A stretch of 30,211 nt of DNA from an uncultured Oscillospiraceae bacterium. GTDB taxonomy: Bacteria; Bacillota; Clostridia; Oscillospirales; Acutalibacteraceae. Position numbers and translations under genes: made by a program. The DNA lies in assembly GCA_905192745.1 (NCBI GenBank), contig CAJJLZ010000029.1, positions 1 through 30,211 of the forward strand, given 5' to 3'. Under the pieces are notes generated by a model, which saw nothing but the letters and a program-made list of their open reading frames with translations, ran no database searches and had not been told where the DNA came from. This document shows positions 1-7,280 of the stretch, in pieces. Numbering within the stretch: position 1 is the stretch's first letter; every line of letters starts with the position of its first letter.

Positions 1-124
1 GCATCTGCAGGGCCGCGCCATAGGACAGCACCGCCGCGCGCAGCTTCCCGCTCCGCAGGACAAACCGTTTTACCGGGACACCGCCAACGACGCCCCATTC
101 CTCCGCGTATACATTCCGATCCAT
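1..124 (-). CDS. galM: Aldose 1-epimerase (galactose mutarotase), N-terminal fragment
   Basis: Only the first 41 codons are inside the window; the gene runs off the left edge. The visible protein begins MDRNVYAEEWG and contains FVLRSGKLRAAVLSYGAALQ, which matches the N-terminal strand pattern of aldose epimerases (a short variable strand followed by a conserved NYGA/SYGA-type turn). Enzymes of this family interconvert the alpha and beta anomers of galactose and other aldoses in the cytoplasm. The ATG at 124 has an AGGGAGA ribosome site about 9 nt upstream. It lies 43 nt downstream of the HAD phosphatase gene, so the two are probably cotranscribed. The catalytic His and Glu lie outside the window, so the call rests on the N-terminus alone. 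Confidence 0.7.
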   Translation of the reverse strand, partial: MDRNVYAEEWGVVGGVPVKRFVLRSGKLRAAVLSYGAALQM

Positions 125-167
125 GCCGTTCTTTCTCCCTCTTTTGTCTTTTCTTCGTTTTTAACGG

Positions 168-695
168 TTATACGGCGCCGGACTGGTCACAAAGCCAGCG
201 GGCCGCTTCCAGCAGGGTATCGGCCACCAGATCCGGACGGTATTCCGCCCACTTTTCGCGGTCCTCCGTCAGCGCCTGATTTCCGCGTCCGGTCCGGACC
301 AGAATCAGCCGGCAGCCGGCCCGGCCGCCCGCAGCCATATCGCTCCACCGGTCCCCGATCACCGTGCATTGGGAAAGATCCAGCCCGTATTTATCCCGCG
401 CCTGATACAGAAGGCCGGGCTCCGGCTTGCGGCAGGAGCAATGATCCGGCGTATCGTGCGGACAGAGAAACCAGTCCACCGCACCGATAGCGGCAAACTC
501 CGCGCCGAAATCATAACCGCCGTCCTTACCGCGGGCGATACAGGACTGGTTGGTAAACACCATGGGGGCGAAGCCATGGGCATTCAGCAGGGCGAACGCC
601 TCCGCCGTGCCGGGAAACGGCCGGTAATCCTGCGGATATTCGATGGTATGTTCCCCGCCCATCGTTCCGTCCCGATCGATAAACACCGCCCGCAT
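168..695 (-). CDS. HAD-IIIA phosphatase, GmhB / histidinol-phosphatase-like
   Basis: A 175-aa cytoplasmic HAD-superfamily phosphatase. Motif I is FIDRDGT (Asp7 nucleophile, Asp9), motif II is FTNQS (residues 47-51), motif III includes the Lys of CRKPEPG (Lys90) and motif IV is IGDRWSD (Asp115, Asp119). Cys78, His80, Cys86 and Cys88 form the zinc-binding loop typical of D,D-heptose 1,7-bisphosphate phosphatase (GmhB) and HisB-N relatives. The exact substrate cannot be read from the sequence; a sugar bisphosphate or histidinol phosphate is the family default, and no heptose pathway genes are nearby. I chose the ATG at 695 because GGGGGAG lies 9 nt upstream and the protein then starts directly at strand 1. 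An in-frame ATG at 704 abuts the Shine-Dalgarno and is less likely. It has its own promoter at 748-776 and precedes galM by 43 nt. Confidence 0.85.
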   Translation of the reverse strand: MRAVFIDRDGTMGGEHTIEYPQDYRPFPGTAEAFALLNAHGFAPMVFTNQSCIARGKDGGYDFGAEFAAIGAVDWFLCPHDTPDHCSCRKPEPGLLYQARDKYGLDLSQCTVIGDRWSDMAAGGRAGCRLILVRTGRGNQALTEDREKWAEYRPDLVADTLLEAARWLCDQSGAV

Positions 696-747
696 TCCGT
701 GCATCTCCCCCGCTCGTTTTTCCTTTGTTTTCCTTTTATATGGATCA

Positions 748-776
748 ATTATATCATAACAAATCACAATGATCAA
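748..776 (-). promoter_or_regulatory. Promoter of the HAD phosphatase-galM unit
   Basis: Read on the minus strand: -35 TTGATC (771-776), a 17-bp spacer and a perfect -10 TATAAT (748-753). Predicted transcription start is near 741, giving a short leader of about 46 nt to the ATG at 695. The match to the vegetative sigma consensus is good; usage is inferred. Confidence 0.7.
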
Positions 777-809
777 GAGGGCATTTTTACAGCATTTTTG
801 GAATACTCC

Positions 810-861
810 AAAAAAGGTTTTTCGGGCAAAGCAGGCACAAACGGGCCTGTTTTGCCCGAAA
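810..861 (-). terminator. Probable intrinsic terminator downstream of the HPt gene
   Basis: An 11-bp outer stem (820-830 with 851-861) plus a 5-bp inner stem (832-836 with 845-849), separated by one mismatch, forms a long hairpin. On the minus strand it is followed after 4 nt by six T residues (815-810). The 4-nt offset makes it less than ideal. It sits between the HPt gene and the promoter of the next unit. The rest of 862-999 is non-coding with no further recognised signal. Confidence 0.55.
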
Positions 862-999
862 TCCGCGCCAAAGGGCGATCCTTTCTTTTTTGCTGTGACA
901 AATTTAAAGAAATACGCTGACAATTGAAAATGCGCGCAAGCCCTGTCGAAACGACGGCTCACGCGCGGTTCGGTTTGGTATTTGCGGCGTCGCCGGGCG

Positions 1000-1356
1000 T
1001 TAACCCAGCACGAGCGGAACCCGGAAGATCACTTCAAAATAATCCGACTCCACCCGGCGGAACAGCTTTTCGGCCCGGTCCGAATCGGGAAAGCCGCCGC
1101 GGAGTTCTTCAGTCAGTACGCCGCAGGACCGCTGCAGGGGAAGGAGGCCCAAATTGGCGGCCACCCCCTTCAGGGTATGAACCGCCAGAAAGGCCCGTTC
1201 ATAATCCGCCGCCGCAAATGCGGCGGACAGCTCGGAGAAGGTGGGGTCGTTCAGCATGAAGGCCAGATATTTCCTGACCCGTTCCTCTCCGTCGAACCGG
1301 TGAATCATTTTTTCGCCGTCTCCCCCGACGGCGGCGTAAAATTCACGAATAGTCAT
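1000..1356 (-). CDS. Stand-alone HPt (histidine phosphotransfer) domain protein
   Basis: A 118-aa protein that is essentially one Hpt four-helix bundle. The motif AVHTLKGVAANLG (58-70) carries the expected phospho-accepting His60 followed by xLKG, the hallmark of this family. Hpt proteins shuttle phosphoryl groups between a hybrid histidine kinase and a response regulator in the cytoplasm. The ATG at 1356 has AGGAGA about 7-8 nt upstream; the longer in-frame extension to 1401 has no comparable support. The gene has its own promoter at 1450-1478 and a hairpin after it. No kinase or response regulator lies in the window, so its partners are elsewhere. Confidence 0.85.
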   Translation of the reverse strand: MTIREFYAAVGGDGEKMIHRFDGEERVRKYLAFMLNDPTFSELSAAFAAADYERAFLAVHTLKGVAANLGLLPLQRSCGVLTEELRGGFPDSDRAEKLFRRVESDYFEVIFRVPLVLG

Positions 1357-1449
1357 GGCGAACTCTCCTCTCCGGAAGCTCTTTCCGTATCTCCGCGGCA
1401 TGACGGACGGAAGGCGTGTTGCCTTTTATGCACCGGGGACAATATATTC

Positions 1450-1478
1450 ACTATAGCATTTTATTAAAACAAAGTCCA
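1450..1478 (-). promoter_or_regulatory. Promoter of the HPt gene
   Basis: On the minus strand: -35 TGGACT (1473-1478), a 17-bp spacer (1456-1472) and -10 TATAGT (1450-1455). The leader to the ATG at 1356 is roughly 90 nt. The rest of the 233-nt gap (1357-1589) is AT-rich, with a short direct repeat of TCTCTTTA-like units around 1530-1548 and a hairpin lacking a U-tract at 1555-1576. Confidence 0.65.
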
Positions 1479-1589
1479 GAAAATTTACAGAATATTCTAT
1501 TTTTTGTATAGATTTTCCTTTGTTCTTCTATCTCTTTATCTCTTTATCCCTTCCCCGGCGGTCCTCCTGCCGCCGGAACGCTGACGTTT

Positions 1590-2462
1590 CTATTCATCCG
1601 GCGAGGCCTGCGTGACGCGCAGCTCCCGGCCGTCGGTGACTGCCCGAACCGGCCCTTCCTCCGTCAGGAAAACCTCCGCGCCCCCATCCCGCAGCGCGGC
1701 CAGCACCCCGTCATCCGGCGGATTTTTCCCAGAGCAGGTAATCACGGCACAGCGAGGCCGGACCGCCCGAAAAAAAGCGGCGGACATGGCGGATTCCCGC
1801 CCGTGATGCGGCACCTTAAGATAATCGAAGGGCCGCACCGTTCCATCAAGATACTCCCGCAGCCGTTCGTCCTCCGCATCCCCGGCGAAAAGAAAGCGCT
1901 TTTCCCCGTATTCCAGTTCGGCCATAATGGAATAGTCGTTATCCTTCGCATATGTCGTTTTGGCCGCCGGCAGCAGACGGAAGTCCGCCCGCTCCAGACA
2001 AAACGTCAGCGGTTCGGCCAATTCCTCCGGCTCCAGCCCTTTTTGAACGCAGGCCTCCCGGTATTCCTTATAATCGCCGCTGTCCTCCGTATGGACCGGC
2101 TGGATCAGCCGGTCCACGGCAAATTCCATGAGAATGCGATCCGCTCCGCCGATATGGTCCTTATCCAGATGGGACAGGATCAGCGCGTCCAGACGGGAAA
2201 TATCCCGCTCCCTCAACGCGGCGGCGACCGTTTTTCCGTCGCCGTCCCCGGCGGTATCGATCAGGACGGCCCGCCCCTTCACCTGAATCAGGATGGCGTC
2301 CGCTTTTCCTACGTCCAGCACCGTGACCTCGAGAGACGGGAGCACGTCCTCCCTCTCCGTCCCCCGGGAGGAGGCGTCCGGTTCTCCGGCCGCACAGCCG
2401 CCGAGAAAAAGCAGCGGGCCGACAAGCGCCGCCGCGAGCAACCGTTTCCTTTGCTGTTTCAT
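1590..2462 (-). CDS. ComEC/Rec2-like metallo-beta-lactamase-fold lipoprotein
   Basis: A 290-aa secreted lipoprotein. Residues 1-23 are a basic-hydrophobic signal ending in the lipobox LGGC (Cys23). Residues 45-285 form a metallo-beta-lactamase fold of the ComEC type: VLDVGKADAILI, then SHLDKDHIGG (His98, Asp100, Asp102, His103 as metal ligands), GDAED (Asp195) and VPHHG (His219/220). Such stand-alone domains hydrolyse phosphodiesters, and the ComEC version is a nuclease-like domain of DNA uptake; the substrate here is unknown. No competence channel domain is attached and no com genes are nearby. The ATG at 2462 follows GGAGG at about 8 nt. It lies just beyond the terminator of the Pel operon, so it may be expressed separately or by read-through; no clear promoter was seen in 2463-2528. 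Confidence 0.85.
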   Translation of the reverse strand: MKQQRKRLLAAALVGPLLFLGGCAAGEPDASSRGTEREDVLPSLEVTVLDVGKADAILIQVKGRAVLIDTAGDGDGKTVAAALRERDISRLDALILSHLDKDHIGGADRILMEFAVDRLIQPVHTEDSGDYKEYREACVQKGLEPEELAEPLTFCLERADFRLLPAAKTTYAKDNDYSIMAELEYGEKRFLFAGDAEDERLREYLDGTVRPFDYLKVPHHGRESAMSAAFFRAVRPRCAVITCSGKNPPDDGVLAALRDGGAEVFLTEEGPVRAVTDGRELRVTQASPDE

Positions 2463-2528
2463 CCGCCGATCCTCCGTTCTTTCATTCCCGTATTCCGCCG
2501 TTTTCCGCGCCGGCCGGCGTATATCGTC

Positions 2529-2562
2529 AAAAACGCCGGCCGATCATTCGACCGGGCCGGCG
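2529..2562 (-). terminator. Intrinsic terminator closing the Pel operon
   Basis: On the minus strand, a perfect 8-bp stem CGCCGGCC/GGCCGGCG (2555-2562 with 2534-2541) around a 13-nt loop is followed at once by five T residues (2533-2529). It lies 7 nt after the stop codon of the DUF4832-type gene, so it marks the likely 3' end of the long Pel transcript. Confidence 0.85.
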
Positions 2563-2568
2563 CGCGGG

Positions 2569-3975
2569 TCATGTCGTTCCGGGCTTTTCAGTAAATCGGA
2601 ACAGGATGGTTATTTTCTCCACGGACTCGGTTTCCATCGTCAGGGAGACCGCCGGCTTCCCGGTCATGGGATCCTCGATCCCCACGCCGATGGCGCTCAC
2701 ACCGTTCCCCATCTGCTCCGCCGTCCAGTCCGTCCGGGTGGTGATCGTCGTCCCGGGCAGCAAACCGGTCGTTTCCAGTTGGATGGGACAGCGCCCCACG
2801 ATCCGGTTCCCGCTGTTCAGGAAATAAAGATACACCGGCCAGTCCCAGTACATCGGCGCGTTTCCGTCGTTGGTCCAGGTCAGAGCGAGGGAAGCGCGCT
2901 CCTTCTCCCGGGCGGGCGTATAAGCCGCTTCCGTCACACGCAGGCGGTAACCGAGCGTTTTCAGCACCGCTTCGATCCCCTCCGGATGTCCCGCTCCGTC
3001 CTCCTCGCTCCGGCTGTTCGGCACTTTGGGGCCGAGAAAGGTGGTGTGGGATTTTTCAAGCAGGGACAGCGTTTCCCCCAGATGGGAACCCAGCATCCAG
3101 TCCATGGTCAGGCTGCTGTTGAATTCCCCGCCGATCGGGGCGGTCTTCCAGACGTCCGGCATGGGCGAAAGCGCGTTTTCCTCCAGCGTCTGATTATAAT
3201 CGCCGCCCTCCTCGATCCACTCCAGCCATTCCCCGGTGGATTCGGGGTGGCCGGCCATATCGTCAAACAGCCCGAAGCCGTATTTTTCCGCCGTATTGAA
3301 GGGCCGGCGCATCAGCAGCCGGGCGTTCGGGAAGGCGGAAAGATAGGGGGTTACATACTCTTCCCGTACCGCCTCCGCCGGTAAGCGGGGGATGCCCGCC
3401 TCATAATTGACGTGCCATTCCCCCCAATGCCCCAGACTGCCCAGTTCCACATAGCCGACAAAGGTATCCTGACCGAAATGCTCACCCAACGCGGCGATCG
3501 CCTTCCTATGAGCCTCGATCAGCACCGGATCCGCGTAGTCGGGGGAATACCCCTGCTTTCCGGAATAGCTGTAATACGCGCCGTTCCCGCCGGTTTTGTC
3601 GTACAGCCACCGGGGAATATCCATGTGCTTTTCCTTCCCCGGCTTATCGCAGAGGAACCGCAGAACCACATGCTTACCCTGCCCCCTCCACCGGTCCAGA
3701 CGATTGCTCGCCCGGATCCCTTCCGCATCGAATATGCCCTCCTCCGGCTCCCATTCGCTCCAGAGAACGTCCACATACACCAGAGTATGTTTCCCTACGG
3801 CGTCGGGATAATCCGCCTCCGGCGCAAAACCCGTCAGGGGATTGTAAAACACAGCGTCGCTGCGGATATACGCGGCGGTTTCCGCCTGTGTACCGCTGGA
3901 GGAGGAGTCCGAAGAGGAGGCGCAGCCGGTCAGGAGGGCGGCACAGCACAGCAGAAAAAAGGGGCGCTTATTCAT
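2569..3975 (-). CDS. DUF4832-type lipoprotein with probable TIM-barrel glycosidase-like domain
   Basis: A 468-aa secreted lipoprotein with a signal peptide ending in lipobox LTGC (Cys18) and a Ser-rich linker to about residue 34. Residues 40-345 resemble the GH-like TIM-barrel part of DUF4832/DUF4874 proteins: YNPLTGF, VDVLWSEWEPEEGIFD (69-83) and GSLGHWGEWH (179-188) with Glu186, then GGEF (282-285) with Glu284. The two glutamates are plausible acid/base and nucleophile, but this is inference. Residues 350-460 are beta-rich and look like a C-terminal Ig/CBM-like domain. The ATG at 3975 has GGAGAG about 6 nt upstream and overlaps the end of the DUF4956 gene by 8 nt, implying translational coupling. 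It is the last gene of the Pel operon. A role in trimming or binding the exported polymer is a hypothesis. Confidence 0.7.
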   Translation of the reverse strand: MNKRPFFLLCCAALLTGCASSSDSSSSGTQAETAAYIRSDAVFYNPLTGFAPEADYPDAVGKHTLVYVDVLWSEWEPEEGIFDAEGIRASNRLDRWRGQGKHVVLRFLCDKPGKEKHMDIPRWLYDKTGGNGAYYSYSGKQGYSPDYADPVLIEAHRKAIAALGEHFGQDTFVGYVELGSLGHWGEWHVNYEAGIPRLPAEAVREEYVTPYLSAFPNARLLMRRPFNTAEKYGFGLFDDMAGHPESTGEWLEWIEEGGDYNQTLEENALSPMPDVWKTAPIGGEFNSSLTMDWMLGSHLGETLSLLEKSHTTFLGPKVPNSRSEEDGAGHPEGIEAVLKTLGYRLRVTEAAYTPAREKERASLALTWTNDGNAPMYWDWPVYLYFLNSGNRIVGRCPIQLETTGLLPGTTITTRTDWTAEQMGNGVSAIGVGIEDPMTGKPAVSLTMETESVEKITILFRFTEKPGTT

Positions 3976-4645
3976 GGTACTCTCCATCATACTGAATCAT
4001 GGTCACATCCTCCACGCCGTCGATGGCGCGCAGCCGTTCGACAAACACCATGCTCTGGTTGCGGGAAAAGACTTCCATCGCCAGCTCGCCGGAATCTCCC
4101 CGCAGGGTTTTGGATTTTACACGATATTTGGTGGTTCCCATGGTCCGGCGGATGGTATCGGACGCCAAGTCGCCGCAGTAATGAACCACCACGATATACA
4201 GCTGACCGCGGCTGGAACGGCGGTTGAACAGGACGACCAGCAGGGTCATAATCAGGAAGGCCAGCACGCACAGGATATACATCTGCGCGCCGGCGGCAAT
4301 GCCGGTGGTGATCGCCCAGAACAGATACAGCAGGTCGAGAGGCTCCTTCACCGCCGTGCGGTAGCGCACAATGCTGAGCGCGCCCACCATGCCGAGGGAA
4401 ATCACGATATTGGTGCTGATCGCCAGCGTTACCATGGCAGTCATTACCGTCATCCCCACCAGCGTGATGGCAAAGGACCGGCTGTATACCACGCCGCGGT
4501 AAAACCTGTTGTAGATCAGGCAGATCAGAAGCCCCAGCAAAAGCGCCGCCAGCAGTGCAATCGCCATGGACAAAACACTGCTCAGCGTGAAGGAATTGGC
4601 AAACGATTGGACAAAGGATTTTTTGATGACGTCCTGAATACTCAT
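3968..4645 (-). CDS. DUF4956 integral membrane protein
   Basis: A 225-aa protein with about four membrane segments (roughly 20-46, 57-80, 82-95 and 108-142). A cytosolic C-terminal alpha/beta domain (about 148-225) looks like a small ferredoxin-like fold. The stretch NIVISLGMVGALSIVRYRTAVKEPLDL (78-104) is the conserved core of the DUF4956 family. The biochemical function of the family is unknown. It often occurs beside VTC-domain genes, as here, where the VTC gene lies 21 nt upstream. The ATG at 4645 follows AGAGGGGAC. The end of the gene overlaps the next one by 8 nt. A role as membrane partner or transporter for the VTC product is inference. Confidence 0.85.
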   Translation of the reverse strand: MSIQDVIKKSFVQSFANSFTLSSVLSMAIALLAALLLGLLICLIYNRFYRGVVYSRSFAITLVGMTVMTAMVTLAISTNIVISLGMVGALSIVRYRTAVKEPLDLLYLFWAITTGIAAGAQMYILCVLAFLIMTLLVVLFNRRSSRGQLYIVVVHYCGDLASDTIRRTMGTTKYRVKSKTLRGDSGELAMEVFSRNQSMVFVERLRAIDGVEDVTMIQYDGEYHE

Positions 4646-4666
4646 GATGATCCGTCCCCTCTAAAA

Positions 4667-5368
4667 TTAATCGGCGGTTTTCGCCGTGAGATAGTGGATT
4701 TTGTCGCAGCAGAGCGTATATTTGGACACCGCGCCGAACTCCTGCGCGCGGGAAGGCAGCGCCTGCTGCACGACCCGGGGCAGGAATTCGGTGAATTTGA
4801 CCTCCATTACCAGCTTGCCGGGTTCCAGCACATGGTGGAAAGCCAAATTTGGGCTGAAGATATCCCATCCGGGGCCGGCGCCGCGGACATCCCGGTCGAA
4901 GGTGATCCGCACGTCGCCCGCGTCCAGCACATACGGCTCCCGTTCATAATCCACATACACCCGGGGCCGGAGCACCCGGCTGACGCATTGGTAATACATC
5001 TCCCGGCAGAGCGGTTCCTCCCGTTTCAGAAGAAACCCGTAATCCCCCCGCCAGAGCCGGTCCATCTCCTCTTCTGAAAGAGAAGCGCCGGTCTTGCAGA
5101 TATAGGACGCGTTCTTTATCTTGCATTCCAGACGGATCAGGTTCCGGCTGCCGTTATAGATCCTCACGCGGTATTTCCGCCGTTCCGGAAAGCCGCCCAG
5201 CTTATCCTGATAGGCGGTGTTCCAATAATCGTCGAAATACAGGCTGCGGATGGAATACTGTCCGTTTTCCGCGTGGTCGTCCGGACGGAGAAGCACCCGC
5301 AGGCGTTCCCGGATCAGCTCGGCGTCGCCGGGATTGACGAGATACTTCAGTTCATGACGAAATTTCAT
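4667..5368 (-). CDS. VTC-domain (polyphosphate polymerase-like) protein
   Basis: A 233-aa soluble protein consisting of one VTC/triphosphate-tunnel domain. Tunnel-lining motifs are visible: RHELKYLV at the N-terminus, SIRSLYFDD, RKYRVRIYN, IRLECKIK, VRITFDRDVRG and KLVMEVKF, giving the expected alternating Lys/Arg/Glu pattern on beta strands. In yeast the homologous domain (Vtc4) makes polyphosphate from ATP at the vacuole membrane; bacterial homologues are mostly uncharacterised. The start is ambiguous. ATG 5368 has GAGGA 5 nt upstream and gives MKFRHELKY; an in-frame ATG at 5380 has GGAGG only 2 nt away. It sits between the CotH-family gene (36-nt gap) and DUF4956 (21-nt gap), deep inside the Pel operon. 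The basic motifs appear intact, so it is probably active on a nucleotide triphosphate or polyanion. Confidence 0.88.
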   Translation of the reverse strand: MKFRHELKYLVNPGDAELIRERLRVLLRPDDHAENGQYSIRSLYFDDYWNTAYQDKLGGFPERRKYRVRIYNGSRNLIRLECKIKNASYICKTGASLSEEEMDRLWRGDYGFLLKREEPLCREMYYQCVSRVLRPRVYVDYEREPYVLDAGDVRITFDRDVRGAGPGWDIFSPNLAFHHVLEPGKLVMEVKFTEFLPRVVQQALPSRAQEFGAVSKYTLCCDKIHYLTAKTAD

Positions 5369-5404
5369 GCCGTTCCTCATTTCCTCCCTGTATTTTCACG
5401 GTCA

Positions 5405-7159
5405 TCAGCCGTAGATTGTTCCGTCCGCACCGATATAGAAGCAGAACACGCCGTAGTACTTTTGCCCGTCGTCGTTCTGATAGGTTTCCATAGCGGTCTG
5501 CGTTTTGCCGCTTTCGTTGACTGCGGTTACGCGGTAGAAATACTGCCCGGGGTCCAGAACGTCGGTAAATGCCTGCGGGACCATGAGGTCAGTCTGGGTG
5601 CTGAGGATATTTTTGAAGGTATAATCCCTCGCCAGCTCAAAGGTATAATGCACCTTTTCCCCGGTCAGGTCATAGGAAGAATCCCACCCATACATCAGCC
5701 GGCCGCCGGCCGGCTCCGGCATACCGAGGTAGAAGGGCATCGGCCGGGTCAGGCTGGTTTTGTACAGCTCATACTGATAATCCATTTCTTTGGGGATCAT
5801 GGTCAGGATGCTGTCGTACTCGCCGATCGTCCGGGGCGCGTGCATCTGGTCGGGCAGACGGGTGAGGAAGGGCCGGGTGACCGCGCTGTACTGCGCGACC
5901 ATCGCCGCCACTTTTTCCCGGGTGATAAGCTGCCGCAGTTCGTTGATCTTATCGTCCAGCTTCCGGCGGTATGTCTCGGATTTCAGCACCCGCTGATGCA
6001 GTACGCTCCCCCAATAGCGGGTGATACCCTGAGTATAGTTGTAGCCGCTGCCCTCTTCCCGGTAAACAATATCGTCCTCATACCGCCAGGCCCCGTCGTT
6101 ATCCCAGGAGATAAAGTACCACTTGTTCCCGTTCTGAGGACTGTAAAGGAAGAAATTCTGGTTGATGGTGTCGGTGTTTCCGGTCAGAAGCTGGAAGGCC
6201 ATCCAGGTGAAATAATTCTCTTCGTCAAAATATTTGGGAAAGGTGGTTTCGATCGGGACGGAATAGTTGTTCAGGTCGTCCAGCATGGCGATCAGCTTGG
6301 AATGATCGTCGTTCCCCTTCACCTCCAGCACCCGCTCAAAGGTGGAAAGATCGTAAGTCGGGTCGGTGGTTTCCTTGATCGCCTCCTCATACCGGAGGAA
6401 TTCAAACATATTGGCCTTGTAAAGCTGGCCGTTTTCATCCAGCCCATGGTTGCGCAGATAGGTTTTGTTGATCTGCTCCACCTGAGTGTACAGGCCGTAA
6501 TCCTCAAAGGACGCGCCGGCGTTCCCCCCGGTCAGGTCCTTCACATACAGGCGGACAAACTGCGTGCGGACGCTGAACGCGCCGGGGACGGTTTTCAGCA
6601 GGTCATAGCTCAGCTTGTTGCGGAAGCGGACCGAATCGTAGACGTGCTTGTTCAGGTTAATCGTCCGTTGTTCCCGCCAGTAGCCCTCGTTATTACGGAT
6701 GGAAATCTTATAGGATTTCTGGGGAGAACGGGTACTGGTTTTCCCCCGGATCTGCACTGTGCAGTTCGGGGAAAATTCCCCGTACCCAAACGCGCCGGAA
6801 ACCGGGCCGTTCTCATCCCCCACCTGAAGGATGCCTTCCACCGCGTACCGTTCGATTCCCTTTTCCTCATAATAATAAACCGAGTAGTTGTTGACATCCT
6901 GCCAGGTATGGTTGGTGTTGTCCGCCTCATTGCCCTGGCTGACGGTCAGATACATGGTAACGACAGAAGTTTCGTCGTCATCCGCATAGACGGTGACAGA
7001 ATCCTGTATCGTGGCGTCGTCCACCGTCTGAACGGCCGAGTTTTCGCTTTCCGCCGGGGCGGAAGCCGGAGAACAGGAACAGAGACCAAGGCACAAAGCC
7101 GGCAGCAATACCCGGCACGCGATTTTTTTCAGCCGGTTTGTTTTTATCATGCTAACCAT
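5405..7159 (-). CDS. CotH-family (kinase-like) lipoprotein
   Basis: A 584-aa secreted lipoprotein with a basic-hydrophobic signal and lipobox LCSC (Cys29). The CotH domain spans about residues 65-460. The conserved glycine-rich/basic loop is QIRGKTSTRSPQKSYKISIR (136-155), followed by NKLSYDLL, LYTQVEQINKTYLRNHGL (223-240) and the metal-site-like SWDNDGAW (351-358). Residues 490-560 look like a fibronectin III-type beta domain. CotH of Bacillus spores is an atypical protein kinase that phosphorylates coat proteins; bacterial extracellular homologues are largely uncharacterised. The start at ATG 7159 has AGAAAGGA 10 nt upstream. An ATG at 7150 is too far, and the long in-frame extension to 7342 overlaps pelG and lacks the signal at its N-terminus. 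It follows pelG after a 122-nt gap with no terminator or clear promoter. Cell-surface location suggests a role outside the membrane, possibly on matrix or envelope components. Confidence 0.88.
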   Translation of the reverse strand: MVSMIKTNRLKKIACRVLLPALCLGLCSCSPASAPAESENSAVQTVDDATIQDSVTVYADDDETSVVTMYLTVSQGNEADNTNHTWQDVNNYSVYYYEEKGIERYAVEGILQVGDENGPVSGAFGYGEFSPNCTVQIRGKTSTRSPQKSYKISIRNNEGYWREQRTINLNKHVYDSVRFRNKLSYDLLKTVPGAFSVRTQFVRLYVKDLTGGNAGASFEDYGLYTQVEQINKTYLRNHGLDENGQLYKANMFEFLRYEEAIKETTDPTYDLSTFERVLEVKGNDDHSKLIAMLDDLNNYSVPIETTFPKYFDEENYFTWMAFQLLTGNTDTINQNFFLYSPQNGNKWYFISWDNDGAWRYEDDIVYREEGSGYNYTQGITRYWGSVLHQRVLKSETYRRKLDDKINELRQLITREKVAAMVAQYSAVTRPFLTRLPDQMHAPRTIGEYDSILTMIPKEMDYQYELYKTSLTRPMPFYLGMPEPAGGRLMYGWDSSYDLTGEKVHYTFELARDYTFKNILSTQTDLMVPQAFTDVLDPGQYFYRVTAVNESGKTQTAMETYQNDDGQKYYGVFCFYIGADGTIYG

Positions 7160-7280
7160 TATAAATCCATCCTTTCTGCAGGAAACACATCGGGGAATGC
7201 GGTCAAGCGGGCAAGCGCCGAAGCGATATGCCGGAAAACAGATCGGGGGCGAACGGTTTGCCGCCGCGGAAAAGGACGGT

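Noticed and set aside
696..962. N-terminal extension of the HAD phosphatase reading frame to 962
   Set aside because: It runs through the promoter and terminator hairpin and has no family similarity; the ribosome site supports 695.
1555..1576. Hairpin CCGGCGG/CCGCCGG after the metallo-beta-lactamase gene as a terminator
   Set aside because: The stem is short and no T-run follows on the minus strand.
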